Shown here: positions 26,655-35,569 of the stretch, piece by piece
Numbering within the stretch: position 1 is the first letter of the stretch
How the letters are laid out: every line of letters begins with the position of its first letter
Origin: V1-33 sp039795165
GTDB lineage: Bacteria; Verrucomicrobiota; Verrucomicrobiia; Verrucomicrobiales; V1-33
Length of the DNA: 64,000 bases
NCBI GenBank assembly: GCA_039795165.1
Contig: JBDKER010000016.1
Location: 38,119-102,118, forward strand
Direction: 5' to 3'
Translations under genes and position numbers: made by a program
Notes under the pieces: model-generated
What the model saw: only the letters and a program-made list of their open reading frames with translations
Databases searched by the model: none
What the model was told of the DNA's origin: nothing

Positions 26655-27644
26655 TCAGTTCCCGCCGGCGGACGGCTTGAGAGCGGGCAGTAAGCCCCGC
26701 GCTGCCCACATTCCCATTCTTCCCGGCAGACTGGCAGCGAACAGCAACTGGTGGCCGACAGGCATTCCGGAAAAACTCCGCAGCATCCCGCCCACCCATG
26801 CCCACAACGTGAATCCGAATTTGCACGCCTCGTTGACCCTCAGCGTCCCATAACCCCTCATGACCCCGGTGCGCCACGCATCAAACAACGAAGCATCCTC
26901 CACCTCCTTCAGCGAATCCTCCGCCGCCCACCACCAGTTGTGCAAAAGCCAACTCGCCGCCGCCTTGCGGTCATCGGGACTGTCAAGACAGTCAAGCATG
27001 GCTGGCGACCGCTGCATGTAATCCAGACGCGACCATCGGTGCCCCCACACCTTCGCCGTGACGAGGGAATCCCCGACCACCAGTACCTTCTCCCCGCATG
27101 CCGTGACAGCCCGGCAAAGAACCAGTAACTGGGCACTCATCGAGTAGACCCCCTCCATGAAACTCTGCATCTCCCGCAGCAGAAACGACCGCCGCCAGAT
27201 GGTGCCGGACAGAAACAGCGCCTGAGAAAGATCAATGGCTTCCACGAGAGACTCCAGGCCCGCAACCATCCGCTGCCCGGAATCAGGCTCGGAAAACGAA
27301 CGGAAGGTGATGGCCACCGCATCCGTGTCACTGCATAACTTCAGCGCACGCTCCACGGCATCGGGATGCACCGCATCATCATCCCCCAGAATCCACACCC
27401 ACTCCGCATCCACTTCCTCAATGCACCGCAGCACATTGCGGTAGACGCCACGATTAGCATCACTCGGACGGTAGCGCACTTCCGGGAGTCCCTTCATGAC
27501 CTCGGAAACCTCCACCGTACGGCCATTCTCGAAAACCCACAGCGCTGTTCGTTTGCCCAATTGCGGAACCAGTTCGCGCACCCGGGCACTCACCTCCAGG
27601 GGCCGACCCCATGTAGGAATCGCTATTGCAAGGAATTCACTCAT
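26655..27644 (-). CDS. GT2-type glycosyltransferase
   Basis: 329 aa with the GT-A opening FLAIAIPTWGRPLEVSARV and the metal-binding aspartate motif WVWILGDDDAVHPDAV. The C-terminal half has two hydrophobic stretches (around FGFTLWAWVGGML) and may touch the membrane. It is the last gene of the seven-gene polysaccharide operon, nine bases after the ThDP enzyme, and the only glycosyltransferase in it. It probably transfers the CDP-activated branched sugar made by the upstream enzymes, which is inferred from context. The terminator at 26586-26611 lies just downstream. Confidence 0.83.
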   Translation of the reverse strand: MSEFLAIAIPTWGRPLEVSARVRELVPQLGKRTALWVFENGRTVEVSEVMKGLPEVRYRPSDANRGVYRNVLRCIEEVDAEWVWILGDDDAVHPDAVERALKLCSDTDAVAITFRSFSEPDSGQRMVAGLESLVEAIDLSQALFLSGTIWRRSFLLREMQSFMEGVYSMSAQLLVLCRAVTACGEKVLVVGDSLVTAKVWGHRWSRLDYMQRSPAMLDCLDSPDDRKAAASWLLHNWWWAAEDSLKEVEDASLFDAWRTGVMRGYGTLRVNEACKFGFTLWAWVGGMLRSFSGMPVGHQLLFAASLPGRMGMWAARGLLPALKPSAGGN

Positions 27645-27652
27645 GCAGTTGT

Positions 27653-29383
27653 TCAGGTTCCCTCCATCTCGATAGGCTTGGCGAGAGGCTCCATTTCCGA
27701 CATGGGACGGCCAAAGGCCATCTTGGGATAGGCATTGGCCTGCATCGGCACCATCACTTCAAGAAGAAATGGCTGTGCCGGATGCTCCCACATCGCGCAG
27801 ATGCCCCCGGCCACGTCCGTGGGATCATCCACCCGCAGTGCAGCAATTCCATAGGCTCCGGCCACCCTGCTGAAATCAGGAGCGGAATATCCCCAGACCG
27901 TGGACTGATAGCGGCCGTGGAAATAGCTCTCCTGAAACTGGCGCACCATCCCATGGCAACTGTTGTTCAGCACCACCATCTTCAGAGGCAGCCCAAGACG
28001 GGCGACGGTCTGCAGTTCCTGAATGTTCAGCTGAAAGCCCCCATCTCCCGCAATGACCACCACGGGCTGACCTGATGCGCCAAGGCAGGCACCGATTCCA
28101 GCCGGCAGCGCGAATCCCATCGCTCCCATCCCGCCTGATGTCAGAAACCGCTGGTGCGGACCGAGCCGGAGCGATTGTGCCGCCCACATCTGATGCTGCC
28201 CCACATCGGCAAGATAGCCTGCCGCGGCAGACGAACCAGCCGACAATTCCCTCATGAACTCATTGGGGTTGATGCCTTCCATGCCGGCCAGCTCGGCAGT
28301 ATCCGGCCACCTTGCCTCGAGGCTGCGGATTTCCGTGATCCATGCAGCGCAGTCCTTCCGACCCCATGGCATCGTGAGCACCGATTCAAGGAAGGGACGA
28401 AGGTCCGAGCAGAACGTCCGGCATCGAGTGACCCGGTTGTTCATTTCCCCTTCTTCACAATCGACGTGAAAAATCGTACGGCCCTCCCGGAAGGCATCGG
28501 TATCCGCACCAGTCTGCCGGATGTCCAGACGACTGCCCAGCACCAGCAGCAGATCACTCTCGGCCAAAGCCGTATTGGCCCAGCGGTTTCCGTACGATCC
28601 GATCAGACCCACCCGGAGAGGATGATCAGCCGGAAGGTTGTCCACCCCCATGAGCGAGTGGACCACGGGAATTCCGAGGCGGTCGACTACCTCGCGGAAT
28701 TCCTGCGCAGCACGGGCGGAACGGATCCCGCCACCGCTCAGAATGAGGGGATGCCGGCTGGCCGACAACACCGCCAGAAAGCTCTGCCACCAATCCCGGG
28801 CGGCCGCTGCGCTACCCGTCCCGCCGCCCACCGGAAACGTCGCCGCATGATCTTCCGGATCGGCCACTTCCGCACGCTGCACGTCCATGGGAATATCGAT
28901 GAGGACAGGACCCGGACGCCCGGACGCCGCCAGCCGAAACGCTTCGTCCAGCATGGCAGGAAGTTCGGTGGCATCAGTCACCATCCACGCGGCCTTCACC
29001 ACTGGCCGGGCCATGGCAACGATATCGGTTTCCTGAAATCCCAGCTGCCGGATGGCACGGTCGCCCTTCTGCTCATGGCGGTTGACCTGCCCCGTGATGA
29101 AGACCGCTGGAGTCGAATCGAAATAGCAGCTGCCGATGGCCGTCAGCAGATTGGTGGCTCCCGGCCCGCTCGTGGCCATGGCCACCGCAGGAATGCCCAT
29201 CATGCGGCCCCAGCCTTCCGCCGCAAATCCCGCCCCCTGCTCGTGATGCATGCTCACCACCCGGATTCCCGTGCGGCGATGCATGGCATCCAGCAGAAAG
29301 GTGATCATGCCACCCACCAGTTCAAAGACATGAGTGACACCCCGCCTCTCAAGGCTCAGGGCAATGTGCTCCGCTGCGTTCAT
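27653..29383 (-). CDS. ThDP-dependent enzyme, probable YerE-like CDP-aceto-dideoxysugar synthase
   Basis: 576 aa from ATG at 29383 (MNAAEHIALSLERRG); the longer frame adds a poor 13-residue leader. Acetolactate-synthase-like architecture is seen: N-terminal ThDP domain with catalytic Glu in MHHEQGAGFAAEG, central domain (LILSGGGIRSARAAQEF), and C-terminal ThDP/Mg site GDGGFQLNIQEL...NN. Partners RfbF, RfbG and RfbH directly upstream make CDP-4-keto-3,6-dideoxyhexose, the substrate of Yersinia YerE, which adds a two-carbon unit from pyruvate at C4. An ordinary acetolactate synthase would sit with ilv genes, which are absent here. FAD use, known for YerE, cannot be seen directly. Cytoplasmic. 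Confidence 0.75.
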   Translation of the reverse strand: MNAAEHIALSLERRGVTHVFELVGGMITFLLDAMHRRTGIRVVSMHHEQGAGFAAEGWGRMMGIPAVAMATSGPGATNLLTAIGSCYFDSTPAVFITGQVNRHEQKGDRAIRQLGFQETDIVAMARPVVKAAWMVTDATELPAMLDEAFRLAASGRPGPVLIDIPMDVQRAEVADPEDHAATFPVGGGTGSAAAARDWWQSFLAVLSASRHPLILSGGGIRSARAAQEFREVVDRLGIPVVHSLMGVDNLPADHPLRVGLIGSYGNRWANTALAESDLLLVLGSRLDIRQTGADTDAFREGRTIFHVDCEEGEMNNRVTRCRTFCSDLRPFLESVLTMPWGRKDCAAWITEIRSLEARWPDTAELAGMEGINPNEFMRELSAGSSAAAGYLADVGQHQMWAAQSLRLGPHQRFLTSGGMGAMGFALPAGIGACLGASGQPVVVIAGDGGFQLNIQELQTVARLGLPLKMVVLNNSCHGMVRQFQESYFHGRYQSTVWGYSAPDFSRVAGAYGIAALRVDDPTDVAGGICAMWEHPAQPFLLEVMVPMQANAYPKMAFGRPMSEMEPLAKPIEMEGT

Positions 29384-29428
29384 GTAAAGGTATTTCCTGA
29401 CACCACCCCCGTTCCAGCCCACCCGCTT

Positions 29429-30985
29429 TCAGCCCGCCCGCAGCATGGCCTCGGCCACGAAGTCTCGGATCACAGAAACTTCCCGGGCAATCATGGCATC
29501 CGTCAATCCAGGATAAGTGCCCAGAAACAGGGTGTCATTCATGATGCGGTCCGCCACGGCCAGTGGACCAACCACCCGGAAGGCATCGGGGCGATCCCGG
29601 CGCAGCTGCTGAAACGCCGGCTGCCTGACCAGATTACCGCCGAAGAGCATGCGGTTTCCGATCTTCTCGCGTTCCAGATGCCGGACAAGATCGGCCCGCG
29701 TAAAGGGAGCTTCCGGGCGCACCGTCATCATGAATCCGAACCATGAGCAATCCGTCCGGCAACCCGTCTGGTCCCAGTGGAAAACCGAATCCGTACCGAC
29801 TCCCGCCTCCGGAGCCTGCCATGCGGTCGCGTGCGTGGGCAGCACGAATTCAAAGACATTCTCCAGACCTGCGAGGCCACGCCGCAGCAGTTCCCAGTTC
29901 CGCTGACGCGCCCGGATGAATCCCGGGAGCCGCTTGAGCTGCATCCGTCCAATGGCCGCCTGAATGTCGAGAGGTTTCAGGTTATAGCCCAGATGCCCGT
30001 AAACATACTTGTGATCGTACGCCTCCGGCAGTCCCTCGAACTTCCAGTCGTAGCGCTTACCGCAGGTATTGTCCTGACCGGAAGGACACCAGCAGTCGCG
30101 TCCCCAGTCCCGGAAACTCTCGACCACGGACTTCAGCTGCGGCCGCCGCACAATGCTGACAGCCCCGCCCTCGCCCATCGTGAGATGATGCGGAGGATAG
30201 AAGGACTGGGTGGACAAATCGCCGAAGGACCCCGTGTAGGCAGTCAGCATGCCGCCGTCCATCCGAGGCAATGCCTGAGAACCGGATTCCGCATGCCGCC
30301 GCGCCCGTTCCACCAGATGCCCGAGGCCAATCGATGATGCCAGATCAACCGGAAGCGTATAGGTGCAGCCGAGGGCATCGCAGTTATCCTCGATCAGCCA
30401 GAGATTGTGCTCATGGCAGAAAGCCACGACCTGCGCCAGATCAAATGGATTGCCCAGCCCATGAGCCACCATCACTGCCTTAGTGCGCGGCGATCGCGCC
30501 GCCTCCAGCAGGGCGCAATCCATGTTGCCGGTGGCAAGATGGGAATCAATGAAAACCGGTACCGCTCCGACCTGAACAATCGGGGCCACCGTCACCGGAA
30601 ACCCTGCGGCCACCGTGATGACCTCATCACCCGGACGAATCCGGCGGTCCTCGGGGAGGCGGTGCGAAGTCAGCGCACTGACCGCCAGCAGATTCGCCGA
30701 CGATCCCGAATTTGTCAGGATCACATGCCGCACTCCGATGAATTCGGCAAGTTCCGACTCGAAGGCCTTGCCCTCGGGCCCAAGGGTCAGCCAGAAATCA
30801 AGGCTCGTGCGGACCGCGGCTTCCACTTCCTCTTCCCCGAAGACACGGGCCGCATAAGGAATGGTCTCGCCCTCCGCATAGGCCGCCCGTGCCTCGTGAT
30901 TGCCTGGGAGACTGCCAGCATGCACGAGGCGCGCATACTCCCGGGTTAGCCTGAGAATTTCGGATCGTATGGTTTCCGCTGTCAT
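29429..30985 (-). CDS. rfbH: CDP-6-deoxy-4-hexulose 3-dehydrase (RfbH/DdhC)
   Basis: 518 aa. The start at 30985 overlaps the rfbG stop by ATGA; the longer frame from 31105 lies inside rfbG. It is a PMP- and [2Fe-2S]-dependent enzyme removing the C3 hydroxyl of CDP-4-keto-6-deoxyglucose. The aminotransferase-like active site carries FYPPHHLTMGEGG, where His replaces the PLP lysine as in RfbH/E1. The iron-sulfur cysteines DCWCPSGQDNTC match the C-x-C-x7-C pattern of Yersinia E1. It needs an E3 reductase (RfbI/AscD), which is not encoded nearby. Cytoplasmic. Confidence 0.93.
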   Translation of the reverse strand: MTAETIRSEILRLTREYARLVHAGSLPGNHEARAAYAEGETIPYAARVFGEEEVEAAVRTSLDFWLTLGPEGKAFESELAEFIGVRHVILTNSGSSANLLAVSALTSHRLPEDRRIRPGDEVITVAAGFPVTVAPIVQVGAVPVFIDSHLATGNMDCALLEAARSPRTKAVMVAHGLGNPFDLAQVVAFCHEHNLWLIEDNCDALGCTYTLPVDLASSIGLGHLVERARRHAESGSQALPRMDGGMLTAYTGSFGDLSTQSFYPPHHLTMGEGGAVSIVRRPQLKSVVESFRDWGRDCWCPSGQDNTCGKRYDWKFEGLPEAYDHKYVYGHLGYNLKPLDIQAAIGRMQLKRLPGFIRARQRNWELLRRGLAGLENVFEFVLPTHATAWQAPEAGVGTDSVFHWDQTGCRTDCSWFGFMMTVRPEAPFTRADLVRHLEREKIGNRMLFGGNLVRQPAFQQLRRDRPDAFRVVGPLAVADRIMNDTLFLGTYPGLTDAMIAREVSVIRDFVAEAMLRAG

Positions 30986-32139
30986 GAATCTGTTGATGGT
31001 CCTGCCCACGCCATGCCCCGCTCGGCCGCATCTCCAGCGTACTGGGCAATCTGCAAACGGGTCAATTCCCCGGGATCGGCACCGCCGCGGCACCCGAGGT
31101 ACCACGCCGCGGTCATCCGCACCGTTTCAGGGAAATCCCAGACGGGTCCCCAGCCCAGCAGATGCCAGGCCTTCTCGGTGGCGAGATGAAGTTTCGAGGC
31201 CTCATGCGGGGCCAGCGGATCCGCTGCCGTTTCCCATGTTCCCCCCGTGTGCGCGAGGAACGCAGCCACAAGGTCACCCACTGATTGATTCGAGGTCACG
31301 GCAGGACCGAAATTAAAGGGGCCGCAGAGTTCCTGCATGGGCACATTTGCCATGGTGGCTAGCCCATGGCGGCCCGCATGAATGGCGGCGGCCAGACGAA
31401 GGTAGCCGCTGAGTGGATCCAGCACATGCTGCCACGGCCGTGTCGCATGCGGATTCCTCACCGGCACAGGTTGGCCTGCCCCCACCGCCCGCATCAGATC
31501 GGGCACCACACGGTCCGGTGCCCAGTCACCGCCGCCAATGACATTGCCCGCCCGGGCACTCGCCACCTTCAGGGGGCTGGCCTCGGAACTGCAGAAGGAA
31601 CTGCGCCACGCCGCAATGGCCAACTCCGCAGCTCCCTTGCTCGCGCTGTACGGATCATGTCCACCCATGCGGTCGCTCTCACGATAGGGATGCAGCCACT
31701 CGCGGTTCTCATAGCATTTGTCCGTGGTCACCATGACGGCGGTGCATTCGTGCCCGCTGCGCTGGAGCGCATCCAGCAGGTGCAGTGATCCCATGACGTT
31801 CACTGCGAAGGTTTCGACCGGCTGTTCATACGAAAGCCTCACAATCGGCTGAGCGGCCAGATGGAAGACAATCTCGGGGGCAATCTCCCGCACGACTCCA
31901 CTCAGCCGTTCCCGGTCAAGAATGTCGGCCCGGTGATCGGAGGCAAGGCGGGGCGCGAGTCCGAGGTCTCCGAACAGCGCAGCGTGCGGCAGAGGATCGA
32001 GCGCATAACCATGCACCTCGGCACCGAGACCGAGTAGCCATTCACAGAGCCATGCACCCTTGAATCCGGTGTGCCCGGTCACAAGGACACGGCACCCCCG
32101 GAAGATGCCTTGGAAAAGCGGTGCCATCACTTCAGCCAT
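30982..32139 (-). CDS. rfbG: CDP-glucose 4,6-dehydratase
   Basis: 385-aa short-chain dehydrogenase/reductase-type NAD enzyme converting CDP-glucose to CDP-4-keto-6-deoxyglucose. Visible motifs are the Rossmann glycine motif VLVTGHTGFKGAWL, HLAAQPIVRLSY, TTDKCYEN (RfbG-type), catalytic YSASKG and ARAGNVIGGGDW. It overlaps rfbF upstream by eight bases and rfbH downstream by four, so the three enzymes are tightly coupled. It takes the product of RfbF and feeds RfbH. Confidence 0.93.
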   Translation of the reverse strand: MAEVMAPLFQGIFRGCRVLVTGHTGFKGAWLCEWLLGLGAEVHGYALDPLPHAALFGDLGLAPRLASDHRADILDRERLSGVVREIAPEIVFHLAAQPIVRLSYEQPVETFAVNVMGSLHLLDALQRSGHECTAVMVTTDKCYENREWLHPYRESDRMGGHDPYSASKGAAELAIAAWRSSFCSSEASPLKVASARAGNVIGGGDWAPDRVVPDLMRAVGAGQPVPVRNPHATRPWQHVLDPLSGYLRLAAAIHAGRHGLATMANVPMQELCGPFNFGPAVTSNQSVGDLVAAFLAHTGGTWETAADPLAPHEASKLHLATEKAWHLLGWGPVWDFPETVRMTAAWYLGCRGGADPGELTRLQIAQYAGDAAERGMAWAGPSTDS

Positions 32140-32938
32140 GCTGCCTCACTTCCGGTTCCCAGATTCGCCATGGCGCCGAACCCTCGTCCCAGAGGCGGTT
32201 CAGGTGCTGCGCCTCCTGATACGTATCCATGGGCTGCCAGAATCCTTCATGCCGATAGGCGTTGATCTGACCGTCAGCGACGAGCTTCTCCATGGGCGCA
32301 CGCTCCAGCATGACATGCGGATCCGCGGGCAGATAATCGAACATGGCATGCTCGCATACCATATACCCCCCGTTGATCAGGGTCTTCTCAGACTGCGGCT
32401 TCTCCTCGAAGGAGGAAATCGATCCATCCTCTTCGACACGCATTGAGCCGAACCGCCCCGCGGGATGGACCGCCGTAATCGTGCAGATCTTGCCCGCAGC
32501 CCGGTGCGAAGCGATGGATGCATTGACATCGATCGACGCCACCCCGTCGCCGTAGGTCAGCAGAAACGGTTCCCCCGCGGCAACGTAGCGCTGCACCTGC
32601 TTGACCCGCCATGCCGTCATCGATTCCTCCCCGGTGTCCGCAAGGGTCACCTTCCAGTCGGCCTCATCATGATTGTCATGAAAATGAACTTCCTGTTCAT
32701 ATCCAAGTTTCAGGGTGACATCACAGGTGTTCCACAGGTAATTCCTGAAGTAATCCTTGATCATGTCTCCCTTGTAACCAAGGCAGAGCACGAACTCACG
32801 GTGCCCGTAATGAGCATACGTCTTCATGATGTGCCAGAGGATCGGCTTGCCTCCAATCGGCACCATTGGCTTCGGACGGAACTCCGTCTCTTCCCGGAGC
32901 CGGGTTCCCTTGCCACCACAGAGGATGATTACTTTCAT
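32132..32938 (-). CDS. rfbF: Glucose-1-phosphate cytidylyltransferase
   Basis: 268 aa from ATG at 32938 (MKVIILCGGKGTRL), which overlaps the upstream wzt stop by ATGA. The upstream in-frame extension lies inside wzt and is not used. It makes CDP-glucose from CTP and glucose-1-phosphate. Signatures are the nucleotidyltransferase loop GGKGTRLREETEFRPKPMV, FLLTYGDGVASID and FGSMRVEEDGSISSFEEKP, characteristic of RfbF rather than the dTDP or UDP enzymes. It is the first enzyme of the CDP-sugar pathway in this operon. Confidence 0.94.
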   Translation of the reverse strand: MKVIILCGGKGTRLREETEFRPKPMVPIGGKPILWHIMKTYAHYGHREFVLCLGYKGDMIKDYFRNYLWNTCDVTLKLGYEQEVHFHDNHDEADWKVTLADTGEESMTAWRVKQVQRYVAAGEPFLLTYGDGVASIDVNASIASHRAAGKICTITAVHPAGRFGSMRVEEDGSISSFEEKPQSEKTLINGGYMVCEHAMFDYLPADPHVMLERAPMEKLVADGQINAYRHEGFWQPMDTYQEAQHLNRLWDEGSAPWRIWEPEVRQHG

Positions 32939-34254
32939 GAGGGTCTGAGGGCTTCCCATGGAAGCCGCTGCGAACTCCATGCGAGGCGCGGGCGGATCAT
33001 CCCGATCCACTGACCGGAGTACTCCCGCCGCATCTCTCCGTCGTCATGGACGCGAAACGATACGCAATGGTCTGCCTCCGCCTCTATGCTGGTCGCTCCC
33101 GATACCACAAAGGCAGAAATCCAGTACTCATCACTGTTCAGAAAATGCGCCGGAATCCGGCACACTGAACGGTAACGGCCAACCGGATGAGGACGATGCC
33201 CCCATTCATCCTTGCCAAGCACCGCAGAAGGCAGATTCGCCGTCGCCAGGATGCAGTTGCCGATCCGGTCAAGCAGGTGAATCGAAACAGTCAATTCAGC
33301 CCCGTCGCGCAGATTCTCATACTCCAGTTCCACATCGACCGGACGGCTCAGCACGAAATCGGACGCCGTCTGCCCATCACAGAATAACCGCACATGGCAC
33401 AGTCGGGCGACCGCACTGCCCGGTGCCGAATCTTGATCCCACGACGATTCACCCGACTGACGGTTTCCTCCGGCAAGGTACTTTCCGATGACGTCGCGCG
33501 CTTCGGCCACCAGCGAAACCGTTCCCTGCTCCAGCAGCAGCGCCCGGCGGCAGAGATTGGCCATCACTCCCATGTTGTGGCTCACAAGGAGAACCGTACG
33601 GCCATCTTTAGCCACATCGTGCATCTTGCCCAGACAGCGCTTCTGAAACTCGCTGTCACCAACCGCCAGCACCTCGTCAACAATCAGGATCTCCGCATCC
33701 AGATGGGCAGCCACCGAGAAACCGAGCCGCACCACCATTCCTGAACTGTAGCGCTTCACCGGCGTGTCAAGGTAGGCCGCACACCCGGAAAAAGCCACAA
33801 TGTCATCGAGCTTCGCGGCAATCTCCGCACGCCTCATGCCAAGAATAGCCCCGTTCAGGAAGATGTTCTCCCGGCCAGTGAGTTCCGGGTGAAAACCGGT
33901 CCCAACCTCAAGCAGTGAAGCGATTCTCCCCCTCGCCCGGATCCGCCCGGTCGTCGGAGCCGTCACCCGAGACAACAGCTTCAAAAGGGTCGACTTCCCG
34001 GCCCCGTTGCGTCCAATGATCCCGAGCACTTCTCCATCGTTCACCTCGAAGGACACCTCGCGCAGTGCCCAGACATAGTCGGATTCCACCGCAGTCCGCG
34101 TGCGGTCATTCGTCACCCCAACCTTGCGGTAAGGATCCTCCCTTCCCCGAACCCGATGCCACCACCGATTGATATCGTGCGCCAGCGATCCCGTACCGGT
34201 CTCACCAAGTCGGTAGAGTTTGCCGACGTTGTCGACTGAAATGACTGCAGACAT
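32935..34254 (-). CDS. wzt: Polysaccharide ABC exporter ATP-binding protein (Wzt)
   Basis: 439 aa from ATG at 34254 (MSAVISVDNVGKLYRLG); the longer frame adds 49 implausible residues. The N-terminal nucleotide-binding domain has Walker A IIGRNGAGKSTLL, signature YSSGMVVRLGFS, Walker B ILIVDEVLAVGD and switch His in VSHNMG. The C-terminal half (about 270-439) is an extended Wzt-type carbohydrate-binding domain, which in O-antigen exporters with capped chains recognises the terminal modification. Its stop overlaps the rfbF start. It works with the Wzm permease encoded 37 bases upstream to export a lipid-linked glycan. Confidence 0.93.
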   Translation of the reverse strand: MSAVISVDNVGKLYRLGETGTGSLAHDINRWWHRVRGREDPYRKVGVTNDRTRTAVESDYVWALREVSFEVNDGEVLGIIGRNGAGKSTLLKLLSRVTAPTTGRIRARGRIASLLEVGTGFHPELTGRENIFLNGAILGMRRAEIAAKLDDIVAFSGCAAYLDTPVKRYSSGMVVRLGFSVAAHLDAEILIVDEVLAVGDSEFQKRCLGKMHDVAKDGRTVLLVSHNMGVMANLCRRALLLEQGTVSLVAEARDVIGKYLAGGNRQSGESSWDQDSAPGSAVARLCHVRLFCDGQTASDFVLSRPVDVELEYENLRDGAELTVSIHLLDRIGNCILATANLPSAVLGKDEWGHRPHPVGRYRSVCRIPAHFLNSDEYWISAFVVSGATSIEAEADHCVSFRVHDDGEMRREYSGQWIGMIRPRLAWSSQRLPWEALRPS

Positions 34255-34291
34255 GAATGATTCCGGAATCTGTTGAATCGCCCAGTCTACC

Positions 34292-35176
34292 TCAGACGGT
34301 GTCCATGAAGGTGCGCTCCACCCGGTTGAAGATGACCGTGCCCATGACGAGGATGCACAGCGTGACTGCAACCGACAGGCCCAATGCGGTCCACGGCACA
34401 TTCCCTCCCAGATAAATGGCCCGGAAGGCTTCGACCGGAGCCGTCATGGGATTGAGTTCCACCAGCCATTTCCACCGGGGTGAAACCATGCTCAGGGGAT
34501 AAATGACCGGAGTGGCATACATCAGCAACTGCACCCCGAAGGTCACCAGAAAGGTGAAATCCCGGTACTTGGTCGTCAGGGCCGACACGAGAATGCCACT
34601 GCCAAGACCAAGCGCCCCCATCAACAGCAGCAGCACGGGCGTCATCACCGGTATCAGCCACCAATGCGGATGAAGTTCCTTCCCCGCCACAAGATACCAT
34701 CCCCAAATGCATGCAAACAGCAGCATTTGTATCAGAAACTGAATGAGCGTCGATATCACTACAGAAACCGGCACCACCAGACGCGGAAAGTAAACCTTTC
34801 CAAATATTCCTGCATTGTGAATGAATGTGTTGGAAATCCGCTGGAGACAGGCCGCGAAATAATTCCATGGCACGGTTCCGGCCAGATAGAACAGCATCGG
34901 CGGGGTGTCGTTGGTGGGCAACTTGGCCACCCCTGCAAAGATCACCGTGAAGACAACCGTCGTCAGCAGGGGCTGGAGGAAAAACCAGAGCGGCCCCAGC
35001 ACGGTCTGCTTGTAGACAGCCACCAGATCTCTCCGGACAAAAAGCCAGAGCAGATCCCGGTACTGCCAGAGTTCCCTGAGCCTCAGATCGAAAAGCCGGG
35101 CTTCTGGTTCCATCACCAGATCCCACGGTTGTTCATCGCCCTTCCCAGCGGCGTGCTCTGCGGTCGACCTTGTCAT
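34292..35176 (-). CDS. wzm: Polysaccharide ABC exporter permease (Wzm)
   Basis: 294 aa with about six membrane segments (for example TVVFTVIFAGVA, LIQMLLFACIWGW, VLLLLMGALGLGSGILV, VAVTLCILVMGTVIF). The N-terminal amphipathic region LRELWQYRDLLWLFVRRDLVAVYKQTVLGPLWF is typical of ABC-2 O-antigen/teichoic permeases. It is the first gene of the seven-gene minus-strand operon, with Wzt downstream. It forms the inner-membrane channel exporting the glycan made with the operon's CDP-sugar. No strong promoter could be pinned down in the upstream gap. Confidence 0.92.
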   Translation of the reverse strand: MTRSTAEHAAGKGDEQPWDLVMEPEARLFDLRLRELWQYRDLLWLFVRRDLVAVYKQTVLGPLWFFLQPLLTTVVFTVIFAGVAKLPTNDTPPMLFYLAGTVPWNYFAACLQRISNTFIHNAGIFGKVYFPRLVVPVSVVISTLIQFLIQMLLFACIWGWYLVAGKELHPHWWLIPVMTPVLLLLMGALGLGSGILVSALTTKYRDFTFLVTFGVQLLMYATPVIYPLSMVSPRWKWLVELNPMTAPVEAFRAIYLGGNVPWTALGLSVAVTLCILVMGTVIFNRVERTFMDTV

Positions 35177-35569
35177 GCCTCGATCATGCCGAACTCACCC
35201 CTGGGCGCCAGCGCTTGTTTTCCTGCGGACACTTCCCTGCCAGCCTGTTCAGACGGCAGCATGAAACTGCTTTGCGCATCCATGCTACCGCCCTTGGTGC
35301 CACGTCAGCCAGCAGCTTTCGTCGGCAGAAATTTTCTGCTAGACTGCTCCCATTCGCCCCGTCTTTTCACAGTAAAAACTCGATAAGCAAACGCAAATGA
35401 TTTGGTATTCATCCCCGACTCGGGTTAATTATTAATTCATTTTTTCATATACTAGCGCGGCTTTAATTTCCATAGCGCAGTGCCCGTGGTATCGGCCCCG
35501 CCGGACTGCCCTGTGCATCCCCGCGGAATGCGCTGGCGCGGGAACCGGAACCGCCGGATGCTCGGGCTG
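35177..35569. other. Divergent intergenic region between the polysaccharide operon and metal ATPase
   Basis: This 393-base gap separates two divergent transcription units and is the longest gene-free stretch in the window. The part from about 35330 to 35460 is unusually AT-rich for this sequence and includes a TTAAT/ATTAA inverted repeat at 35425-35435. A plausible plus-strand promoter lies at 35425-35453. I saw no convincing riboswitch, RNA gene or small open frame. In-frame ATGs at 35528 and 35558 could extend the ATPase. Confidence 0.6.
35425..35453 (+). promoter_or_regulatory. Putative sigma-70 promoter for the metal ATPase/moeA unit
   Basis: TTAATT (35425-35430) and TATACT (35448-35453) are 17 bases apart in an AT-rich segment. 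The -10 box is strong, five of six positions; the -35 box is weak. Transcription would begin near 35460, about 110 bases before the chosen start. Confidence 0.45.

Noticed and set aside
27653..29383. Plain acetolactate synthase for branched amino-acid synthesis
   Set aside because: No ilv genes nearby; it sits between rfbH and a glycosyltransferase in one operon, so a sugar-modifying role fits better.
28154..29746. 530-codon plus-strand open frame opposite the ThDP enzyme
   Set aside because: Antisense shadow: the minus strand carries an intact ThDP active site and operon context.
35177..35569. Riboswitch upstream of the metal ATPase
   Set aside because: No conserved riboswitch core could be recognised; only an AT-rich promoter-like region is visible.
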